Positions 52,206 through 60,434 of a stretch of DNA of 64,000 nucleotides are shown in pieces. The DNA is from Candidatus Gastranaerophilales bacterium (lineage in GTDB: Bacteria; Cyanobacteriota; Vampirovibrionia; Gastranaerophilales; Gastranaerophilaceae). A program made the translations under genes and the position numbers. The first letter of the stretch is position 1, and each line of letters begins with the position of its first letter. The stretch is taken from the NCBI GenBank assembly GCA_944325625.1, contig CALVAP010000015.1, positions 36,412 through 100,411 on the forward strand, written 5' to 3'. A model generated the notes under the pieces. That model was not told where the DNA came from, ran no database searches, and saw nothing but the letters and a program-made list of their open reading frames with translations.

Positions 52206-52292
52206 ATGTCTGAGGGGACATCACATGGCGAAGCTAGCACAGACTACATAGACTTTACAAAGTACAATCCTCACATCGAAAGGACAATATGA
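52206..52292 (+). CDS. 28-codon leader frame coupled to the Ycf45-like gene
   Basis: An ATG preceded by GGGGTC opens MSEGTSHGEASTDYI, then DFTKYNPHIERTI, and stops in the ATGA that also contains the next start codon. The same frame is open a further 20 codons upstream with protein-like content (HTSLVVIEVCNSKEWGR) but has no start there. An AAGGAGA at 52136-52142 has no ATG, GTG or TTG at the right distance. Possibly a leader peptide, or the remains of a longer gene. Confidence 0.35.
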   Translation: MSEGTSHGEASTDYIDFTKYNPHIERTI

Positions 52293-53881
52293 ACGAAGTT
52301 AAATTTCACAGTGACCTTGACAGGTTAATTGAGATTTTGCCCCCAAAGGTTGGGAGATGCCTTAGTAATGACAAGCTTAATGACGTAATAGAGATAGTTA
52401 TGGATTTAGGCAGGGTACCGGAGATAAGGCATGCATCAGGAGAGACAGAATTTATTAGTGGTGATCTCATCACAGAAGATGATTTAAATTTTATCACCCA
52501 ACGTATTCCAGAATTTACTAACGACAATCGTTCAGGTATAGCAGGTACCTTGCACAGAATAAGTGCAATAAGAAACAGGCAAGGCAAAATAGTAGGGCTT
52601 ACTTGTCGTATTGGACGGGTTGTCACGGGGACTATAGAATGTATAAAAGATTATGTTCTAACAGGAAAAAGCATATTATTTTTAGGCAGACCTGGGGTTG
52701 GAAAAACCACAAAACTAAGAGAAATATCAAGGCTTGTTGCAGATGATTTGAAAAAAAGAGTAGTAATAGTAGATACCTCAAACGAAATAGCGGGAGATGG
52801 TGATACTCCTCACCCGGCAATCGGGCATGCCAGAAGGATGCAAGTATCGCAGCCGGAGCATCAAAAGGATATAATGATAGAAGCAGTAGAAAACCACACA
52901 CCGCAGGTAATAGTGGTGGATGAAATCGGGACAGAAGAAGAAGCACAAGCTGCCAGAACTATTGCAGAAAGAGGGGTAATGCTTATAGCAACAGCACATG
53001 GTAATAAGCTTGAGAACCTTATAAAGAACCCGATTTTATCGGATTTGGTTGGAGGTATTCAATCCGTAACATTGGGAGATGATGAAGCAAAGCGTCGTTC
53101 AAGCCAAAAGACAGTTTTGGAACGTGAAAAACAGCCAACCTTTGATATAGTTATAGAGATTATAGACAGAAATACATTAGCAGTATACAAAGACACTGCA
53201 GAAGCTGTCGATTGTATCTTGAGGGGATGGCCGATAAGACCTGAAATCAGAAAAGTTGACCAAAAGTACGAAGAGAAGAAGCCATCCATTATGGACAAGG
53301 TTAATGAATTAGATAGCAAGATTAATAGTGCTAACAGCATGAATTTTTCATTTTCTCGTCAGCAATATGTAGAGCAGGTTAAGAACTTTAAAAAGATATA
53401 CATTTACGCAGTATCAAGAACTATAGTGGATAAAGTTCTTGAGAGATTGGATTTGAACGCGGAAATAACAAAGAATATTGATGATGCAGATATAGTTATT
53501 GCACACAAGAACTTTGCAAAAGGTGGTAACAAAATACTTAGTGCAGCAAATGATTATAGGTTGCCGATATATTATGTTCGCTCCAATTCAATGTCACAGG
53601 TACAGAAGGTTGTAAAAGAAGCATTGGGAATAAAAGAGAGTGCACAAACTCTTCAAGGATATTATGACGATGCGGAAAGAGCGTTGGATGAAGCAAAGAA
53701 AGCAATAGAAAAAATACAACAAGGTGCCCAGGATGTTGAGTTGACACCTCAAAGTCAGCAGATAAGAAAACTTCAGCATGAATTGGTTGAACAACACAAT
53801 CTTCAGTCAGAAAGTGTTGGTGAAGGAACAACACGCAGGTTGAGGATTGTTGGTGGAAAAGACTACAAAAATGTAGGATAG
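52289..53881 (+). CDS. Ycf45-like AAA ATPase with R3H domain
   Basis: Resembles the Ycf45/SpoIIIAA-like nucleotide-binding proteins of Cyanobacteria and plastids. The P-loop LFLGRPGVGKTTKLREISR lies near residue 133. Walker B follows (VIVVDEIGTEEEAQAARTIA in short form), and an arginine-rich segment DDEAKRRSSQKT. The middle (about 340-470) is specific. The C-terminal R3H-type motif is IRKLQHELVEQHNLQSESVG followed by TTRRLRI. Likely single-strand nucleic-acid binding; physiological role unknown. At 530 residues. A strong hint for the lineage. AAAGGA precedes the ATG. Confidence 0.85.
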   Translation: MNEVKFHSDLDRLIEILPPKVGRCLSNDKLNDVIEIVMDLGRVPEIRHASGETEFISGDLITEDDLNFITQRIPEFTNDNRSGIAGTLHRISAIRNRQGKIVGLTCRIGRVVTGTIECIKDYVLTGKSILFLGRPGVGKTTKLREISRLVADDLKKRVVIVDTSNEIAGDGDTPHPAIGHARRMQVSQPEHQKDIMIEAVENHTPQVIVVDEIGTEEEAQAARTIAERGVMLIATAHGNKLENLIKNPILSDLVGGIQSVTLGDDEAKRRSSQKTVLEREKQPTFDIVIEIIDRNTLAVYKDTAEAVDCILRGWPIRPEIRKVDQKYEEKKPSIMDKVNELDSKINSANSMNFSFSRQQYVEQVKNFKKIYIYAVSRTIVDKVLERLDLNAEITKNIDDADIVIAHKNFAKGGNKILSAANDYRLPIYYVRSNSMSQVQKVVKEALGIKESAQTLQGYYDDAERALDEAKKAIEKIQQGAQDVELTPQSQQIRKLQHELVEQHNLQSESVGEGTTRRLRIVGGKDYKNVG

Positions 53882-53905
53882 AAATATTTTGTGGAGTATG
53901 GAAAG

Positions 53906-53938
53906 AAGGGCTTGCTTATTATTAATAAGCAAGCCCTT
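53906..53938 (+). terminator. Long hairpin after the Ycf45-like gene
   Basis: A 15-bp perfect stem (AAGGGCTTGCTTATT with its inverse) and a 3-base loop, 25 bases after the stop. The tail is AATAATTTAG, so the T-run is weak. The gap 53882-54074 holds no gene. Confidence 0.65.
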
Positions 53939-54074
53939 AATAATTTAGTATAATAATCGTAAAATCAGTAAGACAGATAATGTCTAAAACTGAAAAAATA
54001 TGTAAAATTTTTTTAATAAAGAAATTCATTTAAGCAAAAAAAAAGCTTGAAGAGCTTTAAGATAGACGGAAACG

Positions 54075-55439
54075 GTGACTAGTGTGAACATGAAAATTGA
54101 CATTAATAGCAAACCGGCATTCAAAGGTGCCGCAAGGGCTGGTGCAGCTGTAAAAGATGTTGCATCGGGAGTTCTTGCTGAAATTCCAAAGGGAAAAGAA
54201 TTTTCAAGTGAGAAACTAAGTTCGTTTCTACAGTACGTAAACAGCACAATATCATCTCCCGAACAGCGGCTGATAATGGGTGTGACAGCATTATTTTCAC
54301 AACCATTTATAGATTTGAATAATGAGCGCGTCAGCGAAGAGACGCGATTAATGTCTTTTGCCCGCACACTGTCAAAAATAGTTGTTGGAACAACTGTAGG
54401 GGTCTTGGTACGAAAAGAGGCAATCAGGTTGGCTCATAAATATACGAAGCTGATACCTGTACCTAATGTACAAAATTCAGGTTCTTGGGCAAAACCTGCA
54501 CCGGAACATTCTATACTTAGTCCTCCGTATGTAAGGAATTATACTGAAGATTATTATAAAAATTACGTTAATGCGCTGGGAAGCGTTATGGGGATAGGGG
54601 TTTCGCTAGTCACAAACTTCTTAATTGATGCACCGTTGACACAATTGATGACAAACCGTTGTTATGGATTGTTAAAGGAGGATGATGATAAGCAAGCAAA
54701 ACCGCATTCTAACTTGCTAGAAGAAGCCTTAAACAAGAAGAATTCGCAAAATGTAAGTTTTGGTAATTCTGCTGTCAAGTTAGTCGAGAATTTGGATGTA
54801 AAGTACTCCGGGTTTGAGGGTGTCAAACATTGGTTTTGGAAACGATTTGCGCCTGATCCAAGCGGCATGTTAATGCATACTGCTGCTGTAGGCTGGGCTG
54901 CAAGTTCGGCAGCACAAATAGCAGGTATGTTGTGTAACGACAAAATTGATTCAAACAAGAAAAAATTCCTTATTCCTCAAGAGTTTGCTGATGCTGTAGG
55001 TAATATTGCGCTTTATTATGCAATTACTGCTTCTGTAAAAACGGGTGTGGAAAAGCTTTTTGAAGATGGTAAAATTCGTATTAAGTCTGTTATGGATTCA
55101 ATACAAAATGAAGGCGCAAAAAAAGGTATTACAATAGAGAAACTTTTCAATAATAAAAATGTAAAAGTTTCAGAAGGTTTAAAACAGTTACCTAAGTCCA
55201 AGGCGTTATATTTGGCGCATAAAAACGGAGCAAGCATATTGGCAACGCTTGCGGCGAGCGTGCTTTCGTGTAATATTTTGACTCCATATTTTAGGAATTT
55301 CTATGGTGCATATTGTCAGGAAAAGCTAAAGGAGCGTTCTTCCAAGTTGAATGCAAAAATTTTTGATATAAATATTCATAATGATAAGTTTAAGGAAAAA
55401 TCTGAACATAAAGATGTATTTAAAAAGTTTTTGGTATAG
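54075..55439 (+). CDS. Unknown membrane protein, 454 aa
   Basis: Not recognised. The N terminus has MKIDINSKPAFKGAARAG, without a signal peptide. Hydrophobic segments lie near residues 100-115, 168-190, 275-292 and 378-398. A Lys/Asn-rich linker at about 215-228 is followed by NVSFGNSAV. The C-terminal helix has a Cys, then TPYFRNFYGAYC and a charged tail. It resembles the 46401 protein in layout. Two starts are possible: GTG 54075 with GGA upstream, or ATG 54090 without one. It is a single gene with its own flanks. Confidence 0.7.
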   Translation: MTSVNMKIDINSKPAFKGAARAGAAVKDVASGVLAEIPKGKEFSSEKLSSFLQYVNSTISSPEQRLIMGVTALFSQPFIDLNNERVSEETRLMSFARTLSKIVVGTTVGVLVRKEAIRLAHKYTKLIPVPNVQNSGSWAKPAPEHSILSPPYVRNYTEDYYKNYVNALGSVMGIGVSLVTNFLIDAPLTQLMTNRCYGLLKEDDDKQAKPHSNLLEEALNKKNSQNVSFGNSAVKLVENLDVKYSGFEGVKHWFWKRFAPDPSGMLMHTAAVGWAASSAAQIAGMLCNDKIDSNKKKFLIPQEFADAVGNIALYYAITASVKTGVEKLFEDGKIRIKSVMDSIQNEGAKKGITIEKLFNNKNVKVSEGLKQLPKSKALYLAHKNGASILATLAASVLSCNILTPYFRNFYGAYCQEKLKERSSKLNAKIFDINIHNDKFKEKSEHKDVFKKFLV

Positions 55440-55453
55440 ATATTGAAACAATT

Positions 55454-55481
55454 TTGACATTCGGGTTTAGAGCGCTAAAAT
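55454..55481 (+). promoter_or_regulatory. Promoter of an apparently leaderless gene
   Basis: TTGACA (55454-55459), a 16-base spacer and TAAAAT (55476-55481), followed by six bases and the ATG at 55488. No ribosome-binding site. Confidence 0.6.
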
Positions 55482-55487
55482 TGTTTT

Positions 55488-56891
55488 ATGAAGAGAGTTT
55501 ATTTGATATATCCGCCATCAGTGGTGATGAATAGGGAAGATAGGTGCCAACAACCGATTAAAGAGTTGTTAACCATACCTCCATTACCTCCTACGGATTT
55601 AATGTATCTTGCTTCAGTGGCAAGGAACGAAGGCTGTGAATGCAAAATTAAAGATTACAGTATTAACGGTGAAACCTTAGAGGAGTTTAAAAGAGATTTA
55701 TTGGAGTTTCATCCCGATATATTGGTTGTTAATGTTGCGACTCCTACATTGGAGTCTGATTTGACTGTCTGTAAGGCAGCAAAGGAAGTTTTTCCGAAAA
55801 TTCTGACGCTGGCAAAGGGTGCATATTTTCTCAAAGAGAATATTTCTGTGTTAAATAGATTTGATGATTTAGATATTGTTATAAGAGGGGAAGCAGAGCA
55901 AACATTTAAAGAGATAGTTCAAGGTAAGCAGTTGGAGGATGTTTTAGGGATTACATACAGAAAGAACCATATAGTTTTTAATAATGGTCCAAGACCTTTT
56001 ATTGATAATCTGGACGAATTGCCTTTTCCGGCATGGGATTTGGTTGATATGGAGTTATATCGCAGACCGGATAACAACAAAAAACAGGCAGTAATAAAAG
56101 TTTCCAGGGGGTGTCCGTTCCATTGTTTTTTCTGTCTTGCAACGCCGGTTTCGGGCAAAAAAGTCAGAATGCGTTCGGTGGATAATATTATTGCAGAGAT
56201 TAGAGAGTGTAAAGAAAAATATGGGGTTAGGGATTTTTTATTTTGGTCAGATATATTTGACATTAGCAGGGAGTGGACAGTAAATCTTTGTAATCGAATT
56301 ATAGAAGAAAAGTTGGACATAGTTTGGTCTTCAAATACAAGAGCTGATACGGCAGATTATGAGCTTGCAACAATTATGAAAAAATCAGGTTGTGGGCTGG
56401 TTTCAATAGGTATAGAATCAGGTTCGCAGTACATGCTTGATAAAATGGGTAAAAAAACCACTATCAGGCAAATTGAAACAACAGTTAAGGCGTTTAGAAA
56501 AGTAGGAATAAAAGTATATGGATATTTTGTTCTTGGGCTTCCGTGGGAAACCGAAAAAACAGCACAAGAGACAATTACATTTGCTTGTAAATTAGATTTG
56601 AATTATGCCAATTTTTATACCGCAACTGCATTTCCGGGGTCGAGATTCTGGGATTATGCGCTTGAAAATAATCTTTTTGATGATGAAGATAAATATAAAA
56701 GCGCGTATTATTATCCAAGTGTTCGAACGCATGAACTTAGCAAGGAAAGAGTTTTTGAACTGCATAAGGAAGCAGTAAGAAGATTTTATCTTCGACCGTC
56801 TTTTATCTTGAAAACGCTTTTTTCAATAAAATCACTTACTGAGCTTAAAAATTATACTATTGCTGGTATATCCTTGTTGTTTAAAAGGTAG
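55488..56891 (+). CDS. B12-binding radical SAM protein
   Basis: A cobalamin-binding N-terminal domain (residues 1-140, PPLPPTDLMYLASVARNEG and DILVVNVATPTLESD) is followed by a radical SAM core with the cluster motif SRGCPFHCFFCLATPVSGKK near residue 205, and SIGIESGSQYMLDKMGK near 315. Length is 467 residues. This class includes hopanoid, bacteriochlorophyll and antibiotic methylases and others; the substrate cannot be told. Downstream are an Flp-like pilin and two MDR dehydrogenases, but whether they act together is open. Start from promoter spacing. Confidence 0.87.
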   Translation: MKRVYLIYPPSVVMNREDRCQQPIKELLTIPPLPPTDLMYLASVARNEGCECKIKDYSINGETLEEFKRDLLEFHPDILVVNVATPTLESDLTVCKAAKEVFPKILTLAKGAYFLKENISVLNRFDDLDIVIRGEAEQTFKEIVQGKQLEDVLGITYRKNHIVFNNGPRPFIDNLDELPFPAWDLVDMELYRRPDNNKKQAVIKVSRGCPFHCFFCLATPVSGKKVRMRSVDNIIAEIRECKEKYGVRDFLFWSDIFDISREWTVNLCNRIIEEKLDIVWSSNTRADTADYELATIMKKSGCGLVSIGIESGSQYMLDKMGKKTTIRQIETTVKAFRKVGIKVYGYFVLGLPWETEKTAQETITFACKLDLNYANFYTATAFPGSRFWDYALENNLFDDEDKYKSAYYYPSVRTHELSKERVFELHKEAVRRFYLRPSFILKTLFSIKSLTELKNYTIAGISLLFKR

Positions 56892-56911
56892 GTTTTTATG
56901 GTAAAATCGAA

Positions 56912-57088
56912 ATGAAAAAAAAGGCACAAGGATTGATAGAATATATATTGGTATTTCTTTTTGCTGCGGTTGTAATGTATTATTTTGCAGCAAAATTGGA
57001 TATTTCAAAGTTAAAAAATTTTGCGATATATGGAATACGAAACCAAAATGCAATAAACAGGATAATTCTTCCGCCAATGACAGATTAG
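56912..57088 (+). CDS. Flp/type IVb-like pilin, 58 aa
   Basis: A short frame found by reading the gap. MKKKAQGLIEYILVFLFAAVV is present (in two pieces: KKKAQGLIEYIL and VFLFAAVVMYYFAAK). This is a basic leader, then the Gly-x3-Glu-Tyr signature of Flp/Fap pilins and a single hydrophobic helix of about 20 residues. A 30-residue tail ends in LPPMTD. No strong ribosome-binding site; a TAAAAT at 56902-56907 is close to the ATG. It probably forms or caps an Flp/Tad-like pilus together with the TadE-like protein at 27.0 kb. Confidence 0.6.
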   Translation: MKKKAQGLIEYILVFLFAAVVMYYFAAKLDISKLKNFAIYGIRNQNAINRIILPPMTD

Positions 57089-57101
57089 ATTGGGTGTTAT
57101 T

Positions 57102-58121
57102 ATGAGAGCAGCAGTCATAGAGAATGGTAAAATAATTGAAAAAGAGATAAAAAAACCGGAGTTAACAACAAAAGGCGCGCTAATAAAAGTTTTGGGTTGT
57201 GGTTTATGCGGGTCGGATATTGTAAAATTCAGGCATGGTATAAGTAAAGATGGAACCGTTTTGGGGCATGAAATTATTGGTGAAATTATTGAGCTTAATG
57301 CAGATGAAAAATTAGGATTTAGAGTTGGCGATAAGATAGCAATGGGACATCATTATCCTTGTTTTGATTGTATCTATTGTAAAGGGGAGAATTATTCAAT
57401 GTGTAAAACTTTCAAGGCATCGAATATTATCCCCGGTGGTTTTGCCCAGTATATTCTTGCAGATGAGAATCATTTAAAACATACAGTGTTTAAAGTTCCT
57501 GATAATCTTACAGATATAGAAGCTTCGTTTATGGAACCTTTGTCCTGTTGTATTCGAGCGGTTAGAAGGGCGGAACTTAAACCGCAGTCAAAAGTTCTTG
57601 TAATAGGACTGGGATCAATTGGTTTTTTGATGGGGCAAGCATTGAAGGCATACGGACATACGGTTGTGGGTACTGATCTGGCAAAAGACAGGCTTCAGTT
57701 GGCGAAAACGCATGGCTTTGATTGTGTGATAAAGTCTTCTTCAGATGTTAAACAAACGGCAGAAGAAATAAAACTTAATTCTCAAGAAGAAGGTGTAGAT
57801 GCTGTTTTTATGACATCAGGCTCTGACAAGACTTTTGAGTTGTGCTTAAAGAGTGTTAGAAACGGCGGAACGGTGTTGATATTTTCATCTGTGCCAGAAG
57901 ATGAGGCAGGTTTTTCTAACAATGATATTTACTATCGAGAGCTGAAAATACTTGGAAGCTATTCACCTGCACCGAGCGATATAAAACAGGCTATGGAGTT
58001 TTTGAAAACGGGTAAGGTAAGAGTTAAGGATATTTCTGTTGAGTATTCTCTTTCAGATGTCCAAAAAGCAATAGAAGATACACTGGAGCATAAAATTTTT
58101 AAGGCGTATATAAGATTATGA
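57102..58121 (+). CDS. Zinc-dependent MDR dehydrogenase A
   Basis: Medium-chain dehydrogenase/reductase, 339 residues. The catalytic zinc ligands are Cys in GCGLCGSDIVKF and HE in LGHEIIGE. The structural zinc set CFDCIYCKGENYSMC is complete. The NAD(P)-binding GLGSIGFLMG lies near residue 172. It resembles threonine/sorbitol dehydrogenases, but the substrate is unknown. The ATG at 57102 is chosen over an upstream TTG; the site before it is weak. It overlaps the next gene by four bases (ATGA). Confidence 0.83.
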   Translation: MRAAVIENGKIIEKEIKKPELTTKGALIKVLGCGLCGSDIVKFRHGISKDGTVLGHEIIGEIIELNADEKLGFRVGDKIAMGHHYPCFDCIYCKGENYSMCKTFKASNIIPGGFAQYILADENHLKHTVFKVPDNLTDIEASFMEPLSCCIRAVRRAELKPQSKVLVIGLGSIGFLMGQALKAYGHTVVGTDLAKDRLQLAKTHGFDCVIKSSSDVKQTAEEIKLNSQEEGVDAVFMTSGSDKTFELCLKSVRNGGTVLIFSSVPEDEAGFSNNDIYYRELKILGSYSPAPSDIKQAMEFLKTGKVRVKDISVEYSLSDVQKAIEDTLEHKIFKAYIRL

Positions 58122-59179
58122 AAGAAATTATGAAAGCAATTCAATACTATGGTATAGACGATATAAGGTATGAAGATGTAGAAATAAAAGAGCCAAAATC
58201 GGCGGAGGTTTTGGTAAAAGTTGAAGCAGCGCTCACCTGTGGAACTGATATAAAAACATTACGTAGGGGACATCCTGTCTTGATAAAAAGCATTCCCTCT
58301 CGATTTGGTCATGAGTTTTCTGGTGTTGTGGCAAAGGTTGGGAATAAGGTAAAAGATTTTAAGGTTGGAGATAGGGTAGTGGCAGCAAATTCTGCTCCCT
58401 GTGGCAAGTGTTTTTTTTGTAGGAATGAGCAGTATAATTTGTGTGAAAATCTGGAATTTTTGAATGGTGCATATGCGCAATACATCACTGTCCCAGCGCG
58501 TATAGTTGAAAAAAATATGATAAAAATACCTAATCATTTACCCTTTGAGTTGGCGGCATTTACGGAGCCATTGGCTAATGTTGTGCATGGCGTTGAGCGA
58601 ACAGGTATAAAACAAGGTGATGTAGTTGGAATAGTAGGTACAGGCCCAATTGGATTGATGTTTGCAAGATTGGCAAAGCTTAAGGGGGCAAAGGTTCTTG
58701 TCGCAGGGCGTAATCCCGAAAAGTTAAAAATGGCGTTGGATTTTAGCGGGGCAGATGAAGTAATTGACTTAAAGAAATATAAAAATCCCGAAAAAATATT
58801 CCAATCTTTTTCCAGAGAAGGCAAAGGACTTGATGTTGCAGTTGAGTGTGTAGGTTTGCCTGAGATATGGGAGCTTATGCTGCGATGTGTGAGAAAAGGC
58901 GGGGTTGTACATTTTTTTGGAGGGTGCAAGTCAGGTTCAAAGGTAGAGCTGGATACGACTCAGCTTCATTATGGTGATATAAGGATAATGAGTGTTTTTC
59001 ATCATACACCAAAGTATTTCAGAATGGCATTGGAGCTTATTGCAGCAGGACATGTTGATGTTGAGAAGTTAATTGGCAGAAGGCTTCCCCTATCTCAGAC
59101 AAAAGCGGCGCTGGAAATACATGAACGGGGTGAAGCGATAAAAGTTCTCATTATGCCCAGTAGTGATGATATATTTTAA
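58118..59179 (+). CDS. Zinc-dependent MDR dehydrogenase B
   Basis: A second MDR protein, about 353 residues, not a recent duplicate of its neighbour. The Cys in LTCGTDIKTLRRGHP, FGHEFSGVVAKVG, structural zinc APCGKCFFCRNEQYNLC and the nucleotide motif VGTGPIGLMFARL near residue 175 are all present. Four-base overlap with dehydrogenase A argues for a joint role, for example successive oxidations in sugar or polyol metabolism. It converges on dxr with a one-base gap. Confidence 0.85.
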   Translation: MKEIMKAIQYYGIDDIRYEDVEIKEPKSAEVLVKVEAALTCGTDIKTLRRGHPVLIKSIPSRFGHEFSGVVAKVGNKVKDFKVGDRVVAANSAPCGKCFFCRNEQYNLCENLEFLNGAYAQYITVPARIVEKNMIKIPNHLPFELAAFTEPLANVVHGVERTGIKQGDVVGIVGTGPIGLMFARLAKLKGAKVLVAGRNPEKLKMALDFSGADEVIDLKKYKNPEKIFQSFSREGKGLDVAVECVGLPEIWELMLRCVRKGGVVHFFGGCKSGSKVELDTTQLHYGDIRIMSVFHHTPKYFRMALELIAAGHVDVEKLIGRRLPLSQTKAALEIHERGEAIKVLIMPSSDDIF

Positions 59180-59180
59180 A

Positions 59181-60350
59181 TTAGCGAGAGCAAAGAAGCT
59201 GTTCAATCATTTGTTTTGCTTCTTCTCGAGTTTTTTCATCTATAGAAAGAATATCTTCCAAAGTTGCATTTTCAATCGGAACATGTTTATTCAGCAGTGT
59301 TTCAACGATGTAGTTTATATCGGTGAGTCTGATTTTCCCATCCAAAAACGACATAACGGCTTCTTCATTTGCAGCGTTAAGAACTGTTGGAAATGTTCTA
59401 CCTTTCTTTCCCGCGTCAAAAGCAAGTTTTAGAGCTGGAAACTTTTCAAAATCCGGAGCTTCAAATGTAAGTTGTGCAATTTTTACAAAATCAAAACTCT
59501 CTGTTTCAATACCGGTAATTCTTTTTGGATAAGTAAGAGCGTATTGAATAGGTATATGCATGCTCGGAATTCCCATTTGTGCTATAACACTTCCATCTTC
59601 GTACTCAATGGCACTGTGAATGACACTTTGCGGGTGGATTACAACTTTAATGTCATCATAATCCATGTTGAACAAATGATGTGCCTCAATTACTTCTAAT
59701 CCTTTATTCATAAGTGTAGCCGAATCGACGGTAATTTTACGACCCATATTCCACCTTGGGTGGTTAAGAGCTTCTTTAGCTGTAGCATTTTGTATTTCTT
59801 GCAGCGGTTTATCTTTAAAAGGTCCGCCAGATGCGGTAATTATAAGTTTTTTAGGTTTGATTTTGGAAGAAGCACCGGTATTCAGACACTGAAAAATTGC
59901 GCTGTGCTCGCTATCTACCGGAAGAATTTCAACTCCGTATTCTTTTGCGAGCGGCATGACAATATCACCAGCCATAACGAGTGTTTCTTTGTTGGCGAGA
60001 GCTATATTTTTTTGGTGTTTGATAGCTGATATTGTTGGCTTCAAACCAATTTTACCGGATACAGCGACGAGAACGATATCAACATCTTTATCAGTAACAA
60101 GCTGTTCAAGCCCATTTTCGCCAAAGAAAAATTCAACGTTTGGAAACTCCACAGAAAGTTTATCTGCATCAGATTTGTCGAGTACGCTTACCTTTTGTGG
60201 GCAAAATTCTTTTATCTGTCTTTTGAGCAGTTCAATGTTTTTGCCTGCCCCAAGAGATATAACGCTAAAACTGTCCTTTATTTGGCTAATGACTTCCAGT
60301 GCTTGAGTTCCAATGGAGCCGGTTGAGCCGAGAATTGCAACTTTTTTCAT
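59181..60350 (-). CDS. dxr: 1-deoxy-D-xylulose-5-phosphate reductoisomerase
   Basis: Second step of the MEP isoprenoid pathway (NADPH, divalent metal). It has the N-terminal VAILGSTGSIGTQALEVI, KNIALANKETLVMAGDI, PVDSEHSAIFQCL, ASGGPFKDKPLQEIQ, HPRWNMGRKITVDSATLMNK and later HPQSVIHSAIEYEDGS. Length is 389 residues. No neighbour from the same pathway; dxr feeds the undecaprenyl carrier used by the wecA-like enzyme. Confidence 0.96.
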   Translation of the reverse strand: MKKVAILGSTGSIGTQALEVISQIKDSFSVISLGAGKNIELLKRQIKEFCPQKVSVLDKSDADKLSVEFPNVEFFFGENGLEQLVTDKDVDIVLVAVSGKIGLKPTISAIKHQKNIALANKETLVMAGDIVMPLAKEYGVEILPVDSEHSAIFQCLNTGASSKIKPKKLIITASGGPFKDKPLQEIQNATAKEALNHPRWNMGRKITVDSATLMNKGLEVIEAHHLFNMDYDDIKVVIHPQSVIHSAIEYEDGSVIAQMGIPSMHIPIQYALTYPKRITGIETESFDFVKIAQLTFEAPDFEKFPALKLAFDAGKKGRTFPTVLNAANEEAVMSFLDGKIRLTDINYIVETLLNKHVPIENATLEDILSIDEKTREEAKQMIEQLLCSR

Positions 60351-60396
60351 TCCCTAATTATAGAACAAAATTTTTAGTAGTCCAATGAAAATATAT

Positions 60397-60422
60397 GCGC
60401 GCAGAAAAATTTTTCTGCGCGC
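60397..60422. terminator. Perfect 26-base palindrome between dxr and the HdeD-like gene
   Basis: GCGCGCAGAAAAA followed directly by its inverse. In RNA it can fold with the A5/T5 centre as the loop region. It lies 12 bases after the stop of the minus-strand HdeD-like gene, where a terminator is expected, but has no T-run after the stem. Confidence 0.5.
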
Positions 60423-60434
60423 GTAAGTTAATGA

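Noticed and set aside
52306..53834. Several minus-strand frames of 67-106 codons over the Ycf45-like gene
   Set aside because: All overlap a well-supported gene and have Leu/Phe/His-rich shadow composition.
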